NCBI RefSeq assembly: GCF_037975245.1
Contig: NC_092561.1
Location: 14,073,001-14,137,000 of the forward strand
Length of the DNA stretch: 64,000 nucleotides
Source: Apostichopus japonicus
Taxonomy: Eukaryota; Echinodermata; Holothuroidea; Aspidochirotida; Stichopodidae
Direction of reading: 5' to 3'
Both the position numbers and the translations under genes were made by a program. Shown in pieces: positions 35,772 to 46,458 of this stretch. The first letter of the stretch is position 1. Each line of letters begins with the position of its first letter. The notes beneath the pieces were generated by a model, which searched no databases, was not told the DNA's origin, and saw only the letters and a list, made by a program, of their open reading frames with translations.

Positions 35772-36687
35772 GTAAATGGGTATTAAAATATTCTATGCTA
35801 ATCCACACGTCTCCAATTACCAAGAAGTATATAGCCTATACTCTGTATTTGAGTTTAGTTCAAAAGCATTTTGGCGCCTTATTTTTCCTCCACATCGGAT
35901 TGAGAGGTTCGTGAGATAAAAATATGGTCAAGGAGGCAGGACTTGAAAATGTAGACAGATTAACTCGTTGATAGGGAATAACGTGCTCGTCATTATAACT
36001 CCGTGATTATTTGTGGTATTTCGTGATCTGATAATGGGCGTCTAATTCTTTATCATGACATATTTTCGAACCCCAAGCACGTATATAGTTCCTAGGAGTT
36101 GCTTTTGTGTGACAGTACCTCAAAAGGTTTAGGTTATAACACCCGATTCTCATGGTTTCATCAGTTAAAACTGGTTAAATTGAGAACCCGTTAGTACGAT
36201 AAAACGTAAAATGTCTAACATTTAAGACCAGCTGTTACTGAGAAAGACTGACAAATAGAAAATACCAAACACACAATCCTATGCATATTCAATGACTGGA
36301 CTAACCATACTACTCTAAAGGTTTTGCCAATAATTTCGTCAACATTTAACAGAATGTGAATAATTCTTTACTGCAAAATGCTTACTATCTGCAATTTGAA
36401 CCATCTTTACAATGTATACTTACTAGTAAAACACAGGAACAGTTTTTAGAATCCTAAGCATGAGTTGAATCAACCTATGAGTACTAATTTCTTCGGTTAG
36501 TATTGTTTTGCATTGTGGCATCTGCCGACAGGTCTCACATGTGTTACTTCAGTTTATACTGAGTAATGGTTGTCTCTTATTCACAGTACAAACTGATCAA
36601 GCCATGTACATTGGGTGGTTATTAACATTCTACATATTTGCTGGATTAATTTGATTTTACAAAGAATAACGGTTCTCATTTTTCTAG

Positions 36688-36869
36688 TCAGCAGAATGGA
36701 TCACTCAAATACCAGCTGCTTCGTGTGTGTGTTTCTTACACATGGTGATGATGGCATCATTTATGGAAGCGACTTGGAAAGTTTGCGACTCAAGGAGGAC
36801 GTATTCGATACTTTTAAAGCTGATAATTGTAGGTCACTTATTGGAAAACCGAAGATATTCATTATCCAA
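36688..36869 (+). CDS. effector-type caspase, exon with the catalytic His
   Basis: Acceptor CATTTTTCTAG (ending 36687), donor GTAAGT (36870), entry phase 1, exit phase 0. Contains FVCVFLTHGDDGIIYG; the His of THGDDG is the catalytic histidine (SHGEEG in human caspase-3). It ends RSLIGKPKIFIIQ. The Gln completes the active-site QACRG motif across the splice junction with the next exon, almost 6 kb away. Confidence 0.9.
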
Positions 36870-37273
36870 GTAAGTTTATGCCATTATCATTTGTCAATGC
36901 AGCGATCATGACTGAAAGTTTTAGTGAATTTCAATCATGTTACCGTACTATGTAGCGGATAATCAGTTGTGCACGAAGAGCGTTTGCGATGAGATACACA
37001 GGATTATCCTCATTTTTTTTTCTTTTGACATATCAAAACTAAAATTCATTTGTATTTTTATTTAAGTTAAATTATTCAATCGTTAAAAATATATAAGGGG
37101 GAAAAAAAGGTTGTAACACACACACGCACTTACACGAAACTTTTGGAAGAACTACGCACTAAAATGAATCTGTAAACGTTAAATATCGTAAATATATACT
37201 CAGTGGCGTATCTAGGATTTTAGGGCTCCATTTTAAAAATGGGAGCTGGAACCTTTAACACAAAGTCATAAAT

Positions 37274-37434
37274 TAGGGGATAAATACGAGGGGTACCGGT
37301 CTTAAATTTGATTTGAGACCAATGATGACGTCACCGAGGAGGCTGAGCAGACCGCGGCGATATGCCCTTCTCGATGACGTCATCAGAGGTCTCAAATCAA
37401 ATTTAAGACCGGGTACCCTCGTTTTTATCCCCAT
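37274..37434. mobile_element. 161-bp hAT-type MITE with two CRE octamers
   Basis: Both flanks have the 8-bp duplication TCATAAAT (37266-37273 and 37435-37442). The arms are long inverted repeats, about 60 bp each, including GGTCTTAAATTTGATTTGAG and its complement. Each arm carries the palindrome TGACGTCA (37326-37333 and 37375-37382), the consensus cAMP-response element. No coding capacity. It lies in the caspase intron between 36869 and 42845. Confidence 0.85.
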
Positions 37435-38521
37435 TCATAAATGACCCTCACAAATGTTAGAAAACGGCATTTTTTCGAATTTTTGCTGATCTGTATTTAA
37501 TTCTCCTTATGCCTCCCTTGATCTTTTTCCTGAATGACGTAATAGTCACCTCATGTAAAACAGCATTTTCTTCCGACGAACATTAAGAGTGAAAAAATAC
37601 GAATGAAACAGTATCGTTTGGTCTTAAATTTTGGTACTTTAATCAATGAAAACACTCAAAAATGGAGGAAAATGACAATTAAATAAGAACAAATGAACAA
37701 ATTTCTAAAGATACCATTTTAAAACTTATTTTTGACCTACCAGGTCAAATTGCGCAATAAACAGATGCTGAGTTGTGTGTGTTCTGGAAAGTCCGTAAAC
37801 GCTACAACAGTTAGGCTAGCAACGTTGCCTGTTGCTAACATTCTTTTGAGTAGAACTCGTCTAGATGAACCGTTCAAATAAACGTTTACTGGGCCTGAGA
37901 ATGAGCAGTTTTTTAAGAGGTTCCGATCCCCATTGTATGATTGTTCGACAGGTTTGGACTTGTAGTAACCGCAGTGTTATTGCGAGTCTGAAAGATCGCT
38001 AGGCTTAGTCCCTGGTCAGTCATGTCGTTACTGCTATAAGTAGTAGTAGGCCTAGTGCTTACGTTATTGATAGGCTTAGCGACAAGGTTTCTTCTGTTAT
38101 AGTGCCAACATTGGACGCTTTACGCTTCGGTTCTTCGTTGAAGCACCTCGATAAGGTTGCTGATATGACTCTAGCTCAAAATTAAGCTCAAGATTAATCC
38201 CTAAGTCATTCATGTTACTCGAAGTATTTAGCTGGATGATTTAAGAAGTACGTACAGTGTTTACGGACAGTTGAGACTCGGTGTGTGTGAAAACATATAC
38301 AGCACTACTGCCGTAACCAATTGCAAGTAGGCTATATATATACTGTACAGTATTCTTTTGCAATTTGAAAATTTCTTTGCCCATAAACATATCTGCATAT
38401 ACTCATGGCAATGTACACCATGTCATCATTTCTTTTAATTATGACTTCATGATTGCCACGGCAACAAACCAGTGTTTGTCCAACATTTCGATCCTGAAGC
38501 AATTCTCCTCTCTATACACTC

Positions 38522-38552
38522 GACCAGTCTCGAATCGCATTCGAGACTGGTC
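38522..38552. repeat. perfect 14-bp hairpin
   Basis: GACCAGTCTCGAAT and ATTCGAGACTGGTC are exact complements separated by CGC. No T run follows and no function is evident. Confidence 0.8.
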
Positions 38553-39663
38553 CATTAAACAGAAAGTTGGATTAGGCATTTATGAATGTAAAATACAAAC
38601 GTTATAAGAGGACTAAGCTATGAAAAAATCAAGAGAGGCAGCTCTGGCAAAAACAACAAGGTGACGCAAGGCGAGCGGCAATTACGTTGTATGGAAGCAG
38701 ACGGGTTCTATCACAAGTGTTCTTGGGAGTACAGGAAGCTACATATCCAGTAGAGTCAATCGGCAGTGGTGTAGGAGTGACAACACTCCAGTTGGGTTAC
38801 TTGCCAAGTGACCAAATATACTGTAAATTAAAATCAGCATTATATATGACAACTTCTGAATGAAATACAGTCTAATACATCCAGTCTAGTATTAAGAAGC
38901 CATTCATCCATTTACGTTAAGTGAAAATTAAGCAACTGACACTTGTGCACTAAGTATCTCAGTGAAAATCTCCTCTTAATGGTCGTAAATAACTTGAACA
39001 AGCATTGTGTTCATATATTGGATAACGAGCTCGTCATAAAAAAAAACACCCAGGGTGAGTTATTCCCTCCAGATCTGAGCAGGGGCGCGTTCGCACGCAA
39101 TGTGCATCTCGTGATCTGATGACGAGCGCGTTCTCAACGGTTGATACCTCTCATTTCCTCAGAAAAATGAGATGTTAGATATATTCATAATTCCTTCGCA
39201 AACTCTCAAACGTACTTTGCTAACGAACATGATTTTGATAGGGAAGTCCCGCTTTTCCCCACCCCCGCCCCCGAAAAATACTTGCATTACATCATAATAT
39301 AGTTAGATTATCGAATATGACAGCGTTATTTTGTATCTAAACCCTCTTACCCAAGTACCCTTCCACGCCATCTCTAAATAGCTCCAATATCGTCCCAGAG
39401 ATCCTTTTATATTGGAAAAAAGTGCAGAACGAAGTTATGAGAGACGTTATTATTTTAAGCACGGTACATTGTTGAAGAATATTGTGGAAATGTAAATAGC
39501 TAAAAAAAAGATCAAACATGGGTTCTATAGTATCCAAGTTATCAAAAAGGTTTAGAAATCAGGTTTTCTTTGTCACATCAAGGTTATTTGAGCACTTTAG
39601 CCAGAAAAAAAGACCATTAATACCTTACCTCTTAACGGTGAAGAACTTTACTTCCAGAACTAA

Positions 39664-42490
39664 TGTTATACTGTGCTTCTCGAGGATCTGAAACCGGATG
39701 TGTTTGGTATCACAGAATCTTGGTTAAGGGAGGACATTGATAGTGCTGAGGTTTCTCACCCGGGGTATGTTGTGTATCGTCAGGACAGAAGGACTACTCA
39801 TAATGGGGTTGGTGGGGGAGTTTTACTGTATGTTAGGGATGACATTGTAAGTGTTGAGAAATCTCAGTTACAAGGGTCTTTTGTTAATTCTGTCTGGTGC
39901 GAGTTGTCCACAAACAACTTCAAGAGGTCCAGGGACGTTATCACTGTGGGTGTTGTTTACCGCTCTCCTAACAGCAGCGATGATAATGATGTCGTGCTGT
40001 TTGATTCAATTAGAAAGGCTGCTAAAGGTGATGTTGGTGTAATGGGCGATTTTAATTTTCCTGACATTAATTGGATAGATGGTTCTAGTAGTAGGAAAGG
40101 TAGTAATTTTCTAGATGTTGTGCAAGATTGCTTTTTACATCAACATGTTACTTTCTCTACTAGGGGGGATAACATCCTGGATCTTGTTTTGAGTTCTAAT
40201 CCAAGCAATGTTGTTGATTTGACCGGTCTAGGAAAACTTGGAACTAGTGATCATGATATACTAGCTTTTGATGTTGTTTGCAAGGTCGTAAATTCTGTTA
40301 GCAAGGAAAAAGTCCCTGATTTTTCGAGATCAGATACAGAGGCAATTGAAACTTTACTAAAGGGTACAGATTGGATTAATTTGTTTAGTGATATGAGTGC
40401 TACTCAGTCTTGGATTTGTTTTGCTGATAAATTAAAGGTCATTATGGAAAATCATGTTCCATGGAAGAATCGTCGTCGTAAAAGCAGTATGCCTCACTGG
40501 ATGAATAAGAAAGTTAGATGTGCAATTAGGCAAAAACGTAGAATGTGGAAGTTGTTTAGGAGGACTAAATCCGAATCTCTTTTGGCCAAGTTTAAAATTC
40601 ATCAGCTGAAGGTAGAATGCTTAGTCTCTGATGCTAAATTGAATTTCGAAAAAAGCATTGCCCTAAAAATTAAGTATAACCCAAAGGCCTTCTTTTCTTA
40701 TGTCAGGTCAAAGCAGAAAGTTGAAGATGCAATTTTTTCTCTTAGGGCACCACAGGCTGATAAGATAGTTACTGATAGTCAGGATCTTGCTGATCTTTTG
40801 AACGACTATTTTGTGTCGGTTTTCACAAGGGAGGATACGAGTAGTATTGCAGATTTTCAGGGTGGCAGTGATAGGCCTTAACTGGATACGGTCTTATTTT
40901 CGGATGACGTTGTCTTAAAGGAGCTGCTTCGTCTAAATGTTTCTAAAGCTTCTGGACCGGATGCAATCCATCCGTATTTGTTGAAGACTTTTGCACACCA
41001 TTTCTGCGTTCCACTCTCGTTGATTTTTAGTAAATTTATGGATGAAGGTTATGTTCCTAGGGACTGGAGATGTGCTAATATTACCCCAATTTTCAAGAAG
41101 GGTGATAAGACTAAGCCCTGTAATTATAGGCCCGTTAGTCTCACTAGTGTAGTTTGTAAGGTCATGGAGTCTATTGTTAAAAAGTTTTTGGTCTGTCACT
41201 TCAGCAGTCAGTCTTTGATCAGAGAGTCTCAACATGACTTTTGTCAAAAAAGGTCTTGTCTCACTAATATCCTTGAGTTTATGGAAGATGTAACAAGCTC
41301 ACTAAATAGGCAGAGGTCTGTAGATGTTGTGTTCCTGGATTTCCAGAAGGCCTTTGATAAAGTTCCCCACCAGCGTCTTTTACTTAGGCTGAAGAGCATG
41401 GGTGTCATAGGGAATTTACTGTCTTGGATCGGGAATTGGCTTGGTAATAGGGAACAGAGGGTGGTAATTAATGGCTGTGCTTCTTCTTGGCAGAACGTTA
41501 CCAGTGGGGTTCCACAAGGGTCTGTATTAGGTCCCCTGTTGTTTGTTGCCTATATAAATGACATCGACGGAGATATTTTGTGTACAGCTAAGAAGTTTGC
41601 TGATGACACCAAATTGTATTCTGAGGTCTCTTCCAAAAGCGATTCTGAGAAATTTCAAGCGGATTTAGATAAGATTTTTTCCTGGTCTCAGGGGTGGCAA
41701 ATGCTTTTTAATATTGATAAATGTAAGGTAATGCACATTGGTAGTAGTAATCAAAAGTTTACATACAATCTAAATGGTGTGGAGTTACAGGAGGTATCTG
41801 TTGAAAGAGACCTAGGTATCTACATTGACTCGTCTCTGCAACCTTCCAAACATTGTCTTGAAGCTGCTAAAAGATGCAATAGGGTTTTAGGTATGATCAA
41901 GAGGAACTTCAGTTTTCTGAAAGAGGACATCGTAGTTAGGCTTTATAAGCAGTTGGTTAGGCCTCATCTGGAGTATGCTGTGCAGGCTGGGAACCCTTAT
42001 TTTGCTAAGGATAAGGAAGTACTTGAAAAGGTCCAGAGGAGGGCTACTAGGATGATTAGTTCCTTAAAGAGGGTTCCTTATTATAGGCGGTTACAACTGT
42101 TGAATCTCACCACACTGGAGCTTAGGAGGTTACTTGGGGACTTGATCCAGGTTTTCAAGATTGTGTATGGTTTCGACAATTTATCCTTTAACGACTTTTT
42201 CATGTTTGCAAACAGTAGTTGTACTAGAGGTCATTGTCTTAAACTTCAAAAGTCGCATAGTAGGATTAATATTCGGCATAACTTTTTTTCTAATAGGGTT
42301 GTGAATGAGTGGAATGGTTTGCCTGAGAAAGTTGTACTTGCAAGTAGTGTCAATGGGTTTAAGAATGCTTTGGACAAGCACTTTAAGCATTGTAATCGGG
42401 TCTGAGTGTTTGTGTCTTCAGTTTTTTCCCTCTCTTTATAGGGTCCTTGATGGGGACTTAAGTGTCCCTCCTGATCTTTTTTTCTACTAA
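39664..42490 (+). mobile_element. 5'-truncated CR1-like LINE in the caspase intron
   Basis: An open frame from 39664 to 42405 encodes a non-LTR retrotransposon ORF2, broken by a single in-frame TAA at 40879-40881. The endonuclease part shows PDVFGITESWL, GGGVLLYVRDD, GVVYRSPNSS, GDFNFPDINW and the terminal TSDHDI. The reverse transcriptase part shows FKKGDKTKPCNYRPVSL, DFQKAFDKVPHQ, SGVPQGSVLGPLL and catalytic FADDTKLY. After it comes the CR1-type region ERDLGIYID...RPHLEYAVQ...VQRRATRMI. The first residues of the endonuclease and all of ORF1 are missing, so it is truncated at the 5' end. The short 3' part (42406-42490) has a T-rich stretch and CTAAACTAAAC. It lies in the same orientation as the caspase. 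One stop in about 2.7 kb suggests a fairly young copy. Confidence 0.92.
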
Positions 42491-42844
42491 ACTAAACTAT
42501 AATTACATAACCTCATTCCTTTCGTTGTAAGTCACGAATGGTGACTAAAACAGCGTGCAGGGTGTTTCTCTTTAATAACAACGTTGCATATTCACATGGT
42601 GTCATGAATAGTAAAATAAACAAAGGTGTTTAATCAACTGAAATGTTCTGAATCTTTAAATGGGGTCAGATAAAGTCCCCCCCCCCCCTCTTGAACAGGA
42701 CCATGAAGGCTGGCTACGAGTCCACCTAACTTCTGAAATCGTTCAGCTATTTGCAGTTGAAAGTCCACATATAAACTTCCTTTTTAACAGCAAAATACTA
42801 CAATACTACATTAACTATGTTCACTTGTACTCCTATGTTCGCAG
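42491..42844. other. caspase intron after the LINE
   Basis: Noncoding, with a C run at 42678-42688, ending in the acceptor TATGTTCGCAG before 42845. Confidence 0.5.
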
Positions 42845-42980
42845 GCGTGTCGTGGACTACAGGCTGATAGCCCAGTACAAATTGGCGGAGGCCGGAATGG
42901 CTATGATATAGCAGAAAGTGGAGCGAAAGTTACAATTCCGACTGAGGCTGACTTTCTTATATGTTATTCTTCTTCAGAGG
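42845..42980 (+). CDS. effector-type caspase, exon with the catalytic Cys
   Basis: Acceptor ATGTTCGCAG (ending 42844), donor GTAAGT (42981), entry phase 0, exit phase 1. It starts ACRG, giving QACRG with the previous exon, so the catalytic Cys is its second codon. The inter-subunit linker follows (QADSPVQIGGGRNGYDI); its Asp residues are possible processing sites. Then comes IPTEADFLICYSSSEG, the start of the p10 subunit, matching the IPVEADFLYAYST-type strand of caspases. The exon is too short and lacks a start of its own, so simple ORF searches miss it. Confidence 0.9.
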
Positions 42981-44857
42981 GTAAGTGGACTAAATTTACC
43001 CGTCTAAGTGTATAACGTAAACATAGAGCTAAACGACAGAATGTTATACAACTTCGAAAAACCTCTACAACAAGGTAACATATTCAAGTTCTGTAGAGTC
43101 ATAACACTCAAGACGTCTACAACTTGTACATTATCTGACAAAGCAGATTCATGTTAGAAATTAAACATAATGAGTGGTCAACTTGACGTCACTTTATCAG
43201 GGGCAGTTTTTTTAGTACTCGAGTGCGTATTCGTATTACAAAGTACATATCTCTTTACTCATGCTAATGGCTTCGTACTCGTACTTGTATTTTTATTCAG
43301 TCTTGTAAGATTGTATAGAATGTGTTACACCGTCATCAGTCAAAAATAACTTTTCTGCTGGACTTACTTTTCACACCTCTTTGAACGTTAGCAAAATTTG
43401 TCGAGTTTCGACGATGCGACCAATTGATGGTTATTCTTAGAGAGGGACGTTATACTAGGCTACGAAATAGCACCAGTCTAATTTACAACACTGCAATGCT
43501 GTTTTCATTCAGATATAATAGTAAAATTCAAGTTTTCACTGTATATGAACTTGTGCTGTGGCTTCATAGCTTCCGAATGAGTAAAAAAACATTCTGTTTT
43601 GCTTTATTTTCAACTCTGATGTTACTAAAATCTTTCTGCCTGTCCTATTTATGACAAAGGGCCCGAACCCGGCTAGCTTTTCGTTTCTTCTCACGAACAC
43701 ACACCTTTTGGGAAGGTTCCTAGGCCACCAATAGTCAATGGATATATGAGATATGAATTTAATTCTGTACTGACTTAATCACCAACACCAGAAATGAAAT
43801 ATCATGCGATTTTGAACATTTTTTTTTCAGCTGGCAGAATTTTTTACCATCACATCTTGTTATATAGTTGAGACTGCTACATTTTGAATATGCCTATCCT
43901 GTTTAAATTTGGAGAACTTCTTCAAAGAAGATATTTGTGGAGAAAGGAAATGTCTAACCTCTCATCAGCGAGCTTTTCATGACCTTAAACAACCCACCCA
44001 TAACTGCTATCGTCAGGGAGACTATCTTCATTCAGCCGAAAAGATGTAGTTCACTGCCACAGGTGTAAACCCCAATTTTAACCTCATAAACGAAATAAAT
44101 AATATTAATTGACACTACTTTACGTTTCGAGCTACTTTGTAGCCTGAAGATGCCCCAATGTGCCTTTTTGAATCTAAAGTTTACTTGTTTGCTGGGGAAG
44201 ACTCCCATACCCTCTCACGTGAACGTCGGCCTCATCGACACCCAGCACCACATCCCTCCTATTAAAGTCCTTGACTCGCCTCGGACTCTTCCTTATAAGT
44301 TCAGCTCTTAGGTAAAACATTTGGGGACAGCAGATTCTCCCCCCCCCCCCTCCCCCACCCACACACCTTTGAAATTCGATGCACGCAACTGGTTATAGTG
44401 TTATATAAATTTATAAAACGTAAGTAGTCATATGTATGATATATGCAAATGTGAATGAAATAGCAAGGGGTTCTGAGAAAAAAGAATAATTTATTATCAG
44501 TACGTATTTTACAGACAAAGAAGACTTCGTAATCGTGACTTGACTTTTCCCGGGCCTACTCAACACCCACTAAGCTTTCTCGCAAATATATGATTACCAA
44601 GTCGTTTAAAAGTATTTGCCAGGGACGTATAAATTAAACGCCGTTCTTACTAATAGTTTCACTTGCAAGTGACATGTTTATCCATGCCACATACCGGGTA
44701 TGATTCATTGATACCTTGTTTGTACAGGCTTTCATGTAAGTGCTCAAATTTTACCCATGGTTATGACTGGACTAAAATATATCTGAAAGTTATGAGAAGT
44801 TACATGCATGAATACAACGGTAATTTTTGTTCGTCTTCATCAATTCAATCTTTGCAG
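42981..44857. other. last caspase intron
   Basis: AT-rich noncoding sequence with a C run at 44339-44350. The phrase ACGTTTCGAGCTACTTTGTA near 44123 may be a retroelement remnant. No exon is visible. Confidence 0.4.
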
Positions 44858-45144
44858 GGCACTCCTCATTTCGTCATTCAACGAGAGGATCCTGGTTTAT
44901 TCAAGACCTTACCAGGGTACTCAATCAATTCGGTAAAACTACCGATTTCATACAGATGCTGACTATTGTGAATAGGTTGGTGTCTGAAAGGACTATCGAG
45001 GGGCCTGGTAATCCTCACCTGGAAGGAGCAAAACAGATGCCGTGTTTTCTCTCGAAGCTGACTAGGAAGTTATGTCTCTTATACAGAAGCCATGATTGGT
45101 CCTTTTCGATGGATGAGGACTCTGAAAGTCCTACAGAGCCCTAA
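44858..45144 (+). CDS. effector-type caspase, last exon (p10 subunit, stop)
   Basis: Acceptor CAATCTTTGCAG (ending 44857), entry phase 1, stop TAA at 45142-45144. Encodes GHSSFRHSTRGSWFIQDLTR, then an FIQMLTIVNRLVSER helix, then AKQMPCFLSKLTRKLCL, the usual end of the caspase fold. The Arg in SFRHS matches the S1-pocket Arg (R207 in caspase-3), while the adjacent Trp of the S2 pocket is Phe here. The GSWFIQ motif is typical of executioner caspases. About 17 extra acidic residues follow the usual C-terminus. Confidence 0.9.
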
Positions 45145-46413
45145 AAAGAGCTATATCACATTTGGGACTTCATCAGATTTTTTACGTATATAAACCTATG
45201 ACAAAAAAAGGGAAGGTTATTTGAGGTCTAAGGTCAATTTGACCTGAATTGTTAGATTTGTTTTTCTTACACCGTAAATCTGATCAAGTTCAAATTAGCT
45301 GTGTGAACAAATGGAATATTTTTAGTAAAATTAGGATGCCAAGAATTAGATCATGGGGGAAATGAGTTATTATCTTTGTTGTTAAGCATGTGGCTCTTAT
45401 TTGCGTAAAGATTGTCTTAGCATATTTTTAACTTTTGGGAGCATGGCTTTAGTTAAATGCATTTGTTCTAAATTTAGCGGCAGTTAGGAAAAAAGAGGAG
45501 GGGATATTTACGTATTAAATTTTATGAGGGAATTTTCTTGGCAATGCAGTCAAGAGCCGATGCTGATGTTTGCAAGGGCATGCTACAAATGAAAAGTGTT
45601 AATTGAGGTACGTACAATGATATTGTTCTGATGGTTGCAATCCAAGTGTGATAGTGATTCTCTAATTAATGTATTACAACTTTGGAGATTGTACGTTTGA
45701 CTTTATGTGAGGCTTTAGGGCTACAATTGAACAATTTAATTGTGATTATTGAATGTTCTTTAGAGACCTGTGTTATATCATTTCTCGGTTGGTTGTTATC
45801 AACTCATATGTTTTTCTGGGTATACTTTTAAACACTTTACTGGACGGAATATAACGAAAAACCTTACACTTTGAAAATTTCTAGCTATAGACTTGGTGCG
45901 AGTGTAAAGATAAAGCGGATCTATTCAAATATATCTATTTTGTAGGTGTGTTATTGATTTGATTTTGTCCAAAAGTTTGGTTCAAACTTTGGTTTGGTTC
46001 AAATAGTGTGAATATTCTACATCTTGACCTTTTTATTTAAAATCTCTACTTAGAAACAGGCCAGCACCTTCATAAATTTTATAGAACAAGCACGACACAT
46101 AACAATTTACCCTGAAAAGATCAGGGCTATAGAGAATTGGACGTTTGAATTATCATCGGAATATTGCCAACACCCGTTAATAAAAAATAAAACAGTTGAA
46201 AAACTCTTCCTTGTTTCAAAAAATCATATCTCGCGCATCCAACACCCTTTCTCAAAATCTAAGAAATTTAATGTCCTTTACAGGCTTCCTTACAAAAGAT
46301 AAGCTATGAATATCGGTATAGGGCCCCCAATCTGTTATGAGAGCGATTTGCAAAAAGGTATGGTACACGTGTGCGTGTGTATACGTGTATTGTATATACG
46401 TGTATTGAATATG

Positions 46414-46458
<45 letters not shown>

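Larger units (their letters stand above)
36870..39660. other. caspase intron, part before the LINE
   Basis: Contains a hAT-like end (CAGTGGCGTATCTAGG at about 37201), the MITE at 37274-37434 and the perfect hairpin at 38522-38552. The segments at 35970-36065 and 39020-39140 share short phrases (CTCGTCAT, CGTGATCTGAT), suggesting an old dispersed repeat. No additional exon is seen. Confidence 0.45.
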
